DNA from: Eubacteriales Family XIII. Incertae Sedis bacterium
GTDB taxonomy: Bacteria; Bacillota; Clostridia; Peptostreptococcales; Anaerovoracaceae
Assembly (NCBI GenBank): GCA_031255695.1
Contig: JAIRSA010000014.1
Span: forward strand, 1-6,606
DNA length: 6,606 nt
Direction of reading: 5' to 3'
A model generated the notes under the pieces. That model worked only from the letters and a program-made list of their open reading frames with translations. It did not search any database and was not told the origin of the DNA. Below are positions 1-6,332 of this stretch, piece after piece; the first letter of the stretch is position 1, and each line of letters starts with the position of its first letter. The translations under genes were made by a program, and so were the position numbers.

Positions 1-459
1 GAGCTGGCCGATAAGGCGGATGTCCACCGCGCGACATTCTACTCCCATTACAAGGATATTTATGATCTGTACGAGCAGCTGGAGAACGCCGTCGTTGACG
101 AGCTTTCCGCGATGATATCCAAGAATCCCCCCAGTACGTATGAAGAACTCTTTAAAATCATAATAGATTATGTATATGATAATGCCCAGACATGCAGAAT
201 GCTTTTCAATGGGAATGGGAATAGGGACTTTTATAACAGAGTCAGCGGCTCTCTTGAAGAAATTTATATTGCGGACTGGCTGCGCGAAACAGGGCAAAAT
301 GAGGCTGCGGAGGAATGGCGCTTCTTTGCGAAATATCACATCCAAGGCTGCCTCGCGATCGTGAACCGCTGGGCGGATGCCGATTACGCCTATCCCAAGA
401 ACGGGCTCATTAGCATTATCATTAGGGCAAGCACGAATTTGGACAAAATTATGCCTTGA
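1..459 (+). CDS. TetR/AcrR-family transcriptional regulator, 5' end outside window
   Basis: The reading frame is open from the first base and stops with TGA at 457-459, giving 152 visible residues. The first visible residues (ELADKADVHRATFYSHYKD) match the second half of a TetR helix-turn-helix: the A-x-x-A-D-V helix, then a recognition helix with the hallmark T-F-Y-x-H-Y-K-D at residues 12-19. The rest is helical. The segment YHIQGCLAIVNRW (residues 112-124) resembles the C-terminal ligand/dimer domain of the TetR_C_8-like group (PF14278). Family members are usually 180-200 residues, so roughly 30-45 N-terminal residues lie upstream of the window. The ATG at 112 falls after the DNA-binding motif and is not a credible start. 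The protein should act as a cytoplasmic dimeric repressor released by a small ligand; the ligand cannot be inferred. The EFR1 gene 171 bases downstream on the same strand is the likeliest visible target, and autoregulation cannot be judged because its own promoter is off-window. Confidence 0.9.
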   Translation, partial: ELADKADVHRATFYSHYKDIYDLYEQLENAVVDELSAMISKNPPSTYEELFKIIIDYVYDNAQTCRMLFNGNGNRDFYNRVSGSLEEIYIADWLRETGQNEAAEEWRFFAKYHIQGCLAIVNRWADADYAYPKNGLISIIIRASTNLDKIMP

Positions 460-463
460 TAAT

Positions 464-480
464 GCCACTGTGACACTGGC
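464..480. promoter_or_regulatory. 17-bp imperfect dyad, candidate TetR operator
   Basis: GCCACTGTGACACTGGC is a dyad centred on G472 with 7 of 8 base pairs symmetric; only the C468/C476 pair breaks it. It starts five bases after the tetR stop codon. Its size and symmetry suit a TetR-family operator. It could instead form a weak hairpin at the end of the tetR message, but no U-run follows. Assignment to this regulator is inference. Confidence 0.35.
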
Positions 481-517
481 GGCTACTGACCATCCCCAGC
501 GGTTCCGAATCCGCAGG

Positions 518-527
518 AATACGTATT
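518..527. promoter_or_regulatory. 10-bp perfect palindrome overlapping a -35 box
   Basis: AATACGTATT is perfectly self-complementary, and its last two bases are the first two of the TTTACA -35 box at 526-531. A protein bound here would block RNA polymerase, so it is a second operator candidate for the upstream TetR protein. The half AATACG recurs at 561-566, near the predicted transcription start. A 10-bp palindrome can arise by chance in a region this size, so confidence is low. Confidence 0.3.
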
Positions 528-554
528 TACATTCACGCATACATATGTTACACT
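526..554 (+). promoter_or_regulatory. Sigma-A-type promoter with extended -10, upstream of EFR1 gene
   Basis: The -35 box TTTACA (526-531, 5 of 6 consensus) is separated by 17 bases from the -10 box TACACT (549-554, 4 of 6 consensus). TG at 546-547, one base upstream of the -10 box, makes it an extended -10. Transcription would start near 561, leaving a leader of about 70 bases before the EFR1 start at 631. Spacing and the TG element make this the best promoter in the window. Confidence 0.55.
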
Positions 555-617
555 ATGAGCAATACGAATGCATCGCATGCCATATTGCATGGAATTAAAA
601 ATTTATTTGGTCGAGCC

Positions 618-624
618 GGAGGTG
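618..624 (+). promoter_or_regulatory. Strong ribosome binding site that sets the EFR1 start at 631
   Basis: GGAGGTG lies six bases before ATG 631, near-ideal Shine-Dalgarno complementarity and spacing. The in-frame upstream ATGs at 568, 577 and 589 have nothing comparable. They would also add a tail of up to 21 residues (MHRMPYCMELK...) unlike a flavodoxin N-terminus. This decides the start in favour of 631. Confidence 0.85.
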
Positions 625-630
625 AAATTT

Positions 631-1461
631 ATGCTATTGCTTAAAAATGTCTGGTCCGTTTTCTTCAGCGCTACCGGTACAACCGAAAAAATAGCGACAG
701 AAATAGGGTCTGTTGTCGCGGAGAAACTAAATATTGCCCATAAGCGTTTCAGTTTTACCCTGCCCTCGGCAAGAGAAAAAATTCTTAGTTTTTCCTCTGA
801 TGATTTGGTGGTTTTTGCCACACCGGTCTACGCGGGGCGGGTGCCGAATGTTTTATTGAAATATCTGGGCACTGTTGTTGGGAACGGGGCGATGGCCGTG
901 CCTGTCTGTCTGTACGGAAACCGTAACTATGACGACGCCTTGATAGAACTAAGGGATATTTTGGTAAAAGGCGGCTTTCACGCCATAGCTGCCGGCGCGT
1001 TTATTGGAGAACATTCTTTTTCCACTACTTTAGCCAAAGGCCGGCCGGATCAGAAAGATATGGAAATAGCGCGTGATTTCGCCGGGCAGATAGCGGCTAA
1101 AGTTAAGGGCGGCGCTGATTTAAGCAGTATTTCGCCTATTCATGTGGAAGGGGTCCCTTATCCTTACCGGGGTTATTATCAGCCCCGTGACCGTAAAGGC
1201 GCCTCCATTGACATACGCAAAGTAAAGCCTCTAACCTCCGACGCATGTAACAATTGTATGATTTGCGCTGAACTATGTCCGATGGGTTCCATCAGCCACG
1301 AAGATGTCAGAGAATTTACCAACATTTGCATAAAATGCTGTTCCTGTATAAAAAATTGCCCTGTAAACGCCAGATACTATGAAGATCCCGGCTATTTATA
1401 CCATAAACAGGAATTAGAGGAAGGATTAGCAAGAAGGGCGGAGCCGGAACTGTTCATATAA
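631..1461 (+). CDS. EFR1-family protein: flavodoxin-like domain fused to 2x[4Fe-4S] ferredoxin domain
   Basis: The protein has 276 residues, starting at ATG 631 behind a strong ribosome site. It opens with a flavodoxin first strand and an FMN phosphate-loop motif, S-A-T-G-T-T (residues 13-18). D57/D58 and the ATPVYAGRVP segment (63-72) follow, typical of the flavodoxin fold. The C-terminal part has two complete ferredoxin motifs of the form CxxCxxCxxxCP: C206/C209/C212/C216 and C233/C236/C239/C243, each able to hold one [4Fe-4S] cluster in classic crosswise ligation. This architecture matches the family NCBI calls EFR1, seen mainly in anaerobes. It is expected to be a cytoplasmic electron carrier passing electrons between FMN and iron-sulfur centres; the physiological partner is unknown. 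No signal peptide or membrane segment is present. The upstream TetR gene and intervening dyads suggest ligand-controlled expression. Length and motifs look intact. Confidence 0.92.
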   Translation: MLLLKNVWSVFFSATGTTEKIATEIGSVVAEKLNIAHKRFSFTLPSAREKILSFSSDDLVVFATPVYAGRVPNVLLKYLGTVVGNGAMAVPVCLYGNRNYDDALIELRDILVKGGFHAIAAGAFIGEHSFSTTLAKGRPDQKDMEIARDFAGQIAAKVKGGADLSSISPIHVEGVPYPYRGYYQPRDRKGASIDIRKVKPLTSDACNNCMICAELCPMGSISHEDVREFTNICIKCCSCIKNCPVNARYYEDPGYLYHKQELEEGLARRAEPELFI

Positions 1462-1500
1462 TAAAGCAGCCATTTTTAATAGCCGCCAATAATACCTCAT

Positions 1501-1550
1501 ATCCTCGCTGCGCCTCACCGCGCCTCACCGCTCATCGCTGTGCCTCGCCG
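1501..1550. repeat. Five tandem degenerate 10-bp units (consensus NNCCTCRCYG)
   Basis: Read in steps of ten bases from 1501, the units are ATCCTCGCTG, CGCCTCACCG, CGCCTCACCG, CTCATCGCTG and TGCCTCGCCG. Units 2 and 3 are identical, and all five keep the C-x-T-C-[AG]-C-[CT]-G core. The 10-bp period is close to one DNA helical turn, so a bound protein could contact one face. It may equally be a degenerating microsatellite. No function can be assigned. Confidence 0.6.
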
Positions 1551-1599
1551 CTGTTGCATGAGCTGATTTGCGTTCCCCGAAAATGCCTTGCTGTCCATT

Positions 1600-1646
1600 G
1601 TCCCGCCCCCCAGGCAAAATGCAAACTTTAGTGCGTCCCGCCCCCC
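1600..1646. repeat. Duplicated 12-mer GTCCCGCCCCCC, 35 bases apart
   Basis: GTCCCGCCCCCC occurs at 1600-1611 and again at 1635-1646, and both copies run into a GGCA within five bases. Such C-runs stand out against the AT-rich sequence that follows. The pair lies just upstream of the likely promoter of the surface-protein gene, so a regulatory role is possible but unproven. Confidence 0.55.
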
Positions 1647-1658
1647 GGCACATAAAAA

Positions 1659-1699
1659 TTGGAAAATTACTATCAAAAATTTTAATAATAAGTTATAAT
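1659..1699 (+). promoter_or_regulatory. Candidate promoter zone for the surface-protein gene
   Basis: TTGGAA at 1659-1664 (4 of 6 to the -35 consensus) is followed after 16 bases by TTTAAT at 1681-1686 (5 of 6 to the -10 consensus). A perfect TATAAT at 1694-1699 offers another -10, but I see no good -35 at normal spacing from it. Either choice gives a leader of roughly 125-145 bases. AT-rich sequence makes chance matches common, so only the zone is proposed. Confidence 0.35.
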
Positions 1700-1833
1700 A
1701 ATATATAGAAGGTTTGGTTATTCCTTTGAGCGGCTGTATAGGGGGCTGGGATAGGGGATAAGAAGACAGATAAACTTGCTACATGATACTGGGGAAGTGC
1801 GGAAAGGGTTTTCATCTTTGAGCACAAGGGAAA

Positions 1834-4800
1834 ATGATGATTGTTAAAATGTGGGGGAAGGGGAACATGATTTCAAATTATCGGGGTATCAAGAAGGTTC
1901 GTTTGCTATTCGTGGTGGCATGCATTGTATTGGGGATGCCATCGATGCCATTCTTTGCGGCGGAGTACGGTAATGTAGGGGCCGATCCACAGGGCGATGG
2001 GCCAGAAGGGCTGGCGGCACTCGGTGCCGGCGGCGAAATTGTCGCGTTTGCGGAAATTGACGGCGCGGTTTCCGTGCCTCTGGGCATGCCGGAACCAGCC
2101 CTGCCTCTGCCGGGCACCTTGACGGCGGCAGTGCGCTTGCCGGAAGCGGCAACGCCGCCAGATGGCGGCGGGCGGGAGATCGACGTGGCTGTGCCTGTGG
2201 CATGGCAGGCCGAGGGCGGCTATGACAGCGGCACGCCCGGCGAGTATATATTCTCAGCCATGATTGACACAGACATGATTGGCACAGAGGGCTACACTGT
2301 AACATGTGCGCCGCCTACGATCACCGTGACGGTGAAAGGCGAAATTGATTTTGCCATCGCGGGGGAGAGCGAGTTCGGCGAGGCGCTGTATCTTCCGCAA
2401 GGCGTGCCAGTGACCGACGAGGCCCTGCTGGCAGGCATGGGCGTGGTGGGCATTGCCGGCAATCCGGCGACGGTGACAGTCAAGGATGTCGGCGGGCTGG
2501 ACAGGGAGAATCCGCAGCCGGCGGGCACGCCGGCCGAACCTGAGCCATATATCATAACCTACGAGGCGACGCTCCCTGGCGGGGCGGCGGCCTCCAGCGA
2601 GGCGGCGCCCTTCAGCGAGGCGAAGCTCTCCGGCGCGGGCGGGCCATTCACAGCTACGCGGGCCGCTTTTGTGACGCTGGAAGCCATGCAGCTGGCGGCG
2701 GCGTATATATGGGACGGCGCTACGCCGCCCACAGGATTGCAGGACGGCGATACCGTGACGATCTCCGGCTCGCCATCAGGCACACTGTACGTAGATGCAG
2801 GGATGACGATCGCCATACAGGGTTCGATAACACTGGCGAAACAGGGGATTAGCCTGAACATCGCTAAGGGCGCAACCGTCAAGTGGGGCGCGATTTACTG
2901 GGGGACGGCGACTGGCGCCCTCATAAGCGTCATCGACACTGTCAGCGGCGACATCAGCGTAGGCGGCGGCACTTTGGAAATTGGGCCGGGCGGATACATT
3001 TACAACACAAGCAACGGCATTGCCATTGCTTTAAGGTCAGCGGGCGCAGAAGTTGTCGTGTCGGGCAGAAGCACCGCAGAAGGCGGCGTTGTCCAGTCCG
3101 TCACCGGCTCCACCATTGAATGCGATGGGGCGGGCGCCATTGTCAGGGTAGAGGGCTACGGCTCAGTCATGAACGATGCGACGACAAATCTCCATCCTGC
3201 CATCAACATGATCAATGGGGCAAGCACCGACGACAATGTATTTGTAACCGGCAACGGCCGCGTTTGGGCCATGTCGGAGAGCGGGCGTAATTATGCCATC
3301 CAGACATTTGGCAATGTGGTGGTTAGCGGGGGCGATGTATACAGCGCCGCCCCCGACGGGCGCGCCATCAACCTGGTCGGGGTCAATTCCGTCGCCAAAA
3401 TCAGCGGCGGCAAGGTACGCGCCGACGGCCAAAACGGTGTGGCCATCAGCACCGCGACTACCGGGAATACTGCGGAGTCTGTAGCGAACGCGTCTGCGGA
3501 AATAACGGGAGGCATGGTCACATCAGCGTCTAGCTATGCGGTCCGTGTACTGGGCAAAAATTCCAGAGTCACAGTCAGCAACGGCACGGTTTCATCCACC
3601 GTAGGCGGCGCTATATATGCCAATGGCGCTTCTGCATCCGTCACAGTCAGCAACGGCACGGTTTCATCCACCGTAGGCGACGCCATATATGCCAATGGCG
3701 CTTCTGCATCCGTCACAGTGAGCGGGGGCGTCGTTTCTGCGACGGACGGCGATGCGATCCACACAACGCAGCCAGGCTCGAATGTTGCGATAAGCGGGGG
3801 CGTCGTTTCGGCGACAGGCGGCGAAGCGATCTATACGTCGCAATCCGCAAATGTTGTGGTAAGCGGCGGCTTTGTTTTCGCTTATGGCGCGAGCATCGAC
3901 AGTGTAGTGAAAAAATCCGGCTTCACACGCAGCGGCTCCAGCATTGTGGCCGCGTGGAACGAGGCGGAAAGCCCGCGTGTGTACGCCAAGGGCAAAGATA
4001 GCCATCTCATCTCCCAGCCCAACCAGGCCGGGACGGTAATATGGGATAACGATCTGGCGCTGCGCGGCGGCATCCGCTACAAAAACGGGGCAAACCAAGG
4101 TTTTTTCCCGCTGCCCATAAGGGTGACTACCGATTTTGGCCTGATTTTCAACGCAGCGGACGGAACGATGTGGCTTGACATAGATGGCGATTCGAGGCTG
4201 AATACCAATGCCGACACCCGGTATTCCGACGGCAAGGGCGCGACATGGGATAGTGAGCCGGGCGGGTCGGGCGTGCCGGGCGTCCTGAAGCTGAACGACT
4301 TCCATTGGTCGACAACGGCCCCCGCCGCGCTGACCATAATAGGCGACACGGTCATTGTGCCGACAGGGACCTGCACGGTTTACGCGAACTATATGGAGGG
4401 CGGCGAGCCGCATGCGGCCTATTACGGCATATACTCAGAGTCCGCGGACATTACAATCAATGGCAGCGGCGCGATAGCTGCCTGGTCAATAACGGCGGAT
4501 ACGTCGGGCGCCCCTGATCCAGGGATAGAGCTGCTGTGCGGGATACAGACCGGAGGCGATATTACCATTGAAAAGGGGACGCTGCTGGGCGCGGCGCCGA
4601 GCTTATACACACAGACGAAAACCCGCGGCGTGGCGTGCAGAGGCTTCGATATCAGCGGCGGCACATTGGAGGCTTTCGCTTTTGAAACTGCGCTTTCGGC
4701 CGATTCCATCGAGCTGCCTAGAGCGTACACATACTGGACAGGTACAGATGATCCATATGAAACAATGCAAATGCTCGCCCACCTGGGCGCAGGGACCTGT

Positions 4801-6303
4801 TACACCGGCACGGCCCCGTATGGCAGCGGCTATAACCACACCATCAAAGATACATTCATCAGGATTGCCACCGACCCATTTGCCATCGTCGATAATTCGC
4901 TTATAGCGGGCACGGCCGATGTGTCGCTCACAGGGCTAGCGGATGCGACGATCTCGCTTTATGGCGACATAAAAGTGGCTAACGCGCTTGCGGGCGTGGA
5001 TGCCGGCCCATGGTTCGCCAATCTGCCGGCCGGTGTGGGCGTCAGGGCAAATGCGCCGGCTGGCGCGGACAGCATTACGCTCACATTTGCGGGGAGGCCC
5101 ACAGCGGTATTCGAGGCGACATTCAACATCAGGATTCCGGCGGATGTGCTCACGGGCGGCTCGGCGCTTGCCGTAAGGTTCAACGCCAGCGCGAAGTTCA
5201 ATATCACTGGCGCTGAGCCCGGGCCTGAACCTGGACCTGGGCCTGGACCCGGACCCGGACCTGGGCCTGGACCCGTGCCTACACCTGCGCCTTCTGTCTA
5301 CACGATACGCTACTATCCCAACGGCGGCGCAGGGGAAGCGATACCGGATGCCAGGATGGAGGAAGGCAGCAGATACGCCATCCGGCCGAACACATTTGTT
5401 CGGAGCGGCTATGCGCCAAACGGCTGGAATACGGCTGAAGACGGAGCTGGCGACCCCTACGCCGATGACGCGATCGTCAATGTGCAGTCAGATATTGCCT
5501 TGTATGCGCAGTGGGCGTCTCTGAACGCCGGCCCGGACGACTGCAATATAGCGTACGACGCGAATGGCGGCACGGGCACAATGGCGCCTGACACCGTGAG
5601 GCAAGGCGACGATTATTCTATAAAAGCGAACGCTTTCACCCGCGCGGGCCATCTATTCGCCGGCTGGAATACGGAGGCCAGCGGGGACGGCGTATTTTAC
5701 AGCGCCGATGCGCTCATCAATAAGGTGCGGAGGGGCATTACGCTGTATGCGCAATGGACGCCTGCCCCGGTGATATCCAAAGGCGCCGGCAAAGGGCTAA
5801 TGCCCGGAGGCGCCAGCGGGCCAGTGGCCGGCACAGCTGGCGCAGTCGGCAGCGGGCCAATAAGCGGCGCCGAGGGCGCCGATAGCGCAAATCGGCCCGA
5901 TGGCCCCTACGATCCCGAAGGGGCTGGGGCCAGCCAGTACACGCTTGCTGTGGCCCTTGGCGCGGGAGGCGGCAGCTACGCGCCGGGGATGATCGTGAAC
6001 ATTAAAGCTGATCCCGCCCCGAAAGGGCAGATGTTCGATAAATGGGTGATTACCGGCGGCGGCAGCCTGGCAGATGCGGACAGTGAGGAGACCACATACA
6101 CGATGCCCGCAGGCAGCGCGACGCTTACCGCGACATATAAGGCGGCGGCATTGGCTGGGCCGCAATCAGCCCCATCACAGCAGGGGCCTAGCCCACAAAC
6201 GGGCGATGACAGCAACCTGGCGGTGCTGCTAGTTTTCTGTCTGGCATCCATACTGGGGCTGGCTGGCATTTTCGCACGGTATAGGCGGCGCACACGCGCA
6301 TAG
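1834..6303 (+). CDS. Giant sortase-anchored surface protein with beta-helix and InlB B-repeats
   Basis: The frame has 1489 codons and stops with TAG. Residues from ATG 1834: signal peptide about 1-50 (basic K20-R23, hydrophobic core 24-41); bacterial Ig-like module about 73-168 (VAVPVAW...YDSGTPGEYIF, ending ITVTV); a second beta-rich module 171-255; a right-handed beta-helix-like region about 281-700 with repeated V-x-[VI]-[ST]-[GN]-G-x-V rungs; a second repetitive beta region about 745-1015; a beta module 1017-1127; Pro-Gly linker 1129-1153; two InlB B-repeats (1155-1229, 1237-1310), each ending LYAQW; Gly-rich linker 1311-1367; a divergent B-repeat 1368-1436; SPQTG sorting motif 1453-1457; membrane helix 1462-1481; basic tail RYRRRTRA. 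It should be wall-linked and exposed, probably an adhesin or glycan-binding stalk; no catalytic motif is seen. Start choice: 1834 has AAGGG three bases upstream; ATG 1867, behind a G-rich GGGGAAGGGG, gives a more ordinary signal peptide (MISNYRGIKKVR) and is a real alternative. GC content is clearly above the EFR1 gene. Confidence 0.88.
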   Translation: MMIVKMWGKGNMISNYRGIKKVRLLFVVACIVLGMPSMPFFAAEYGNVGADPQGDGPEGLAALGAGGEIVAFAEIDGAVSVPLGMPEPALPLPGTLTAAVRLPEAATPPDGGGREIDVAVPVAWQAEGGYDSGTPGEYIFSAMIDTDMIGTEGYTVTCAPPTITVTVKGEIDFAIAGESEFGEALYLPQGVPVTDEALLAGMGVVGIAGNPATVTVKDVGGLDRENPQPAGTPAEPEPYIITYEATLPGGAAASSEAAPFSEAKLSGAGGPFTATRAAFVTLEAMQLAAAYIWDGATPPTGLQDGDTVTISGSPSGTLYVDAGMTIAIQGSITLAKQGISLNIAKGATVKWGAIYWGTATGALISVIDTVSGDISVGGGTLEIGPGGYIYNTSNGIAIALRSAGAEVVVSGRSTAEGGVVQSVTGSTIECDGAGAIVRVEGYGSVMNDATTNLHPAINMINGASTDDNVFVTGNGRVWAMSESGRNYAIQTFGNVVVSGGDVYSAAPDGRAINLVGVNSVAKISGGKVRADGQNGVAISTATTGNTAESVANASAEITGGMVTSASSYAVRVLGKNSRVTVSNGTVSSTVGGAIYANGASASVTVSNGTVSSTVGDAIYANGASASVTVSGGVVSATDGDAIHTTQPGSNVAISGGVVSATGGEAIYTSQSANVVVSGGFVFAYGASIDSVVKKSGFTRSGSSIVAAWNEAESPRVYAKGKDSHLISQPNQAGTVIWDNDLALRGGIRYKNGANQGFFPLPIRVTTDFGLIFNAADGTMWLDIDGDSRLNTNADTRYSDGKGATWDSEPGGSGVPGVLKLNDFHWSTTAPAALTIIGDTVIVPTGTCTVYANYMEGGEPHAAYYGIYSESADITINGSGAIAAWSITADTSGAPDPGIELLCGIQTGGDITIEKGTLLGAAPSLYTQTKTRGVACRGFDISGGTLEAFAFETALSADSIELPRAYTYWTGTDDPYETMQMLAHLGAGTCYTGTAPYGSGYNHTIKDTFIRIATDPFAIVDNSLIAGTADVSLTGLADATISLYGDIKVANALAGVDAGPWFANLPAGVGVRANAPAGADSITLTFAGRPTAVFEATFNIRIPADVLTGGSALAVRFNASAKFNITGAEPGPEPGPGPGPGPGPGPGPVPTPAPSVYTIRYYPNGGAGEAIPDARMEEGSRYAIRPNTFVRSGYAPNGWNTAEDGAGDPYADDAIVNVQSDIALYAQWASLNAGPDDCNIAYDANGGTGTMAPDTVRQGDDYSIKANAFTRAGHLFAGWNTEASGDGVFYSADALINKVRRGITLYAQWTPAPVISKGAGKGLMPGGASGPVAGTAGAVGSGPISGAEGADSANRPDGPYDPEGAGASQYTLAVALGAGGGSYAPGMIVNIKADPAPKGQMFDKWVITGGGSLADADSEETTYTMPAGSATLTATYKAAALAGPQSAPSQQGPSPQTGDDSNLAVLLVFCLASILGLAGIFARYRRRTRA
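3568..3852 (+). repeat. Tandem 72-bp repeats coding 24-residue beta-helix rungs
   Basis: Repeat starts fall at 3568, 3640, 3712 and 3784 (72-bp period), with a further rung start at 3853 after 69 bases. Copies 1 and 2 differ at only two of 72 positions, and copies 3 and 4 diverge further while keeping V-x-[VI]-S-[GN]-G-x-V-S-[SA]. The unit encodes one beta-helix rung with a variable loop (AIYANGASAS in copies 1-2). More diverged rungs begin at protein residues 495, 521 and 555. Such near-identity indicates recent duplication and allows in-frame gain or loss of rungs. Confidence 0.9.
5218..5292 (+). repeat. Pro-Gly dipeptide linker encoded by 6-bp repeats
   Basis: Codons 1129-1153 alternate Pro with Gly for most of their length, then change to P-V-P-T-P-A-P. 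The DNA is a run of CCTGGN-type hexamers with synonymous variation (CCT/CCC, GGA/GGG). The segment separates the beta-rich head from the InlB B-repeats and probably acts as an extended, protease-resistant spacer. Because the unit is six bases, slippage by whole units keeps the frame. Confidence 0.9.
5296..5763 (+). repeat. Pair of InlB B-repeat (Listeria-Bacteroides, PF09479-like) domains
   Basis: Two successive modules of about 75 residues share the pattern Y/I-x-Y-[YD]-x-NGG-x-G ... F-x-R-[AS]-G-[YH] ... GWNT ... LYAQW. The first spans 5296-5520 and the second 5542-5763. These are the conserved positions of the InlB B-repeat family, common in stalks of Gram-positive surface proteins. A third, diverged member follows at about 5935-6141 (GGGSYAPGMIVNIKADP ... 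F-D-K-W ... TATYK), resembling the divergent InlB B-repeat family PF18998. Confidence 0.88.
6190..6300 (+). other. C-terminal cell-wall sorting signal (SPQTG, membrane helix, basic tail)
   Basis: The end of the protein reads SPQTG followed by D-D-S-N, a hydrophobic stretch of 20 residues (LAVLLVFCLASILGLAGIFA) and RYRRRTRA. The order motif, helix and positive tail is the classic sortase substrate layout. The first residue is Ser instead of the Leu of LPXTG. [SP]PXTG motifs are known for Clostridioides difficile sortase B, so a sortase of that preference is expected elsewhere in the genome. No sortase gene lies in the window. Confidence 0.85.
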
Positions 6304-6332
6304 CAGCGGTATAAGGTATAATCCGGGAGGCG

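Larger units (their letters stand above)
1462..1833. other. 372-base non-coding region before the surface-protein gene
   Basis: No credible gene is visible on either strand. The region holds three parts: a C-rich, repetitive block (1501-1550 and 1600-1646), an AT-rich promoter-like segment (about 1651-1710), and a purine-rich leader of about 130 bases to the surface-protein start. I see no U-tailed hairpin after the EFR1 stop and no recognisable riboswitch consensus; the leader lacks the conserved cores of c-di-GMP, TPP or SAM classes as far as I can tell by eye. A 12-codon ATG frame at 1783-1821 has no ribosome site and is not called. Confidence 0.7.

Noticed and set aside
576..591. CATGC-6-GCATG inverted repeat in the EFR1 leader
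   Set aside because: A 5-bp stem is easily found by chance in a leader of this size, and it does not cover the ribosome site.
377..598. 73-codon plus-strand frame overlapping the end of tetR
   Set aside because: It lies in another frame of tetR, has no ribosome site or recognisable domain, and runs across the predicted promoter.
568..630. Upstream ATGs extending the EFR1 protein by up to 21 residues
   Set aside because: No ribosome site precedes them, whereas ATG 631 has GGAGGTG at ideal spacing and begins at the normal flavodoxin strand.
1783..1821. 12-codon leader peptide frame upstream of the surface gene
   Set aside because: No ribosome site, no regulatory codon run and no attenuator-like hairpin pair follow it.
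1906..1923. Possible lipobox V-V-A-C in the signal peptide (C30), suggesting a lipoprotein
   Set aside because: Only six hydrophobic residues separate R23 from the cysteine, the hydrophobic core continues past it, and the protein has a full C-terminal sorting signal.
3568..3852. Short direct repeats considered as a CRISPR array
   Set aside because: The repeats are contiguous, in frame, 72 bp long and encode beta-helix rungs; there are no unique spacers between constant repeats.
3664..4413. 249-codon minus-strand frame inside the surface-protein gene
   Set aside because: Long antisense frames are expected in GC-rich, repetitive coding DNA. It has atypical composition (many His, Arg and Cys) and no domain, and it mirrors the repeat region.
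6317..6322. TATAAT just after the surface-protein stop
   Set aside because: No -35 at proper spacing and no plus-strand gene downstream; the gene to the right is on the other strand.
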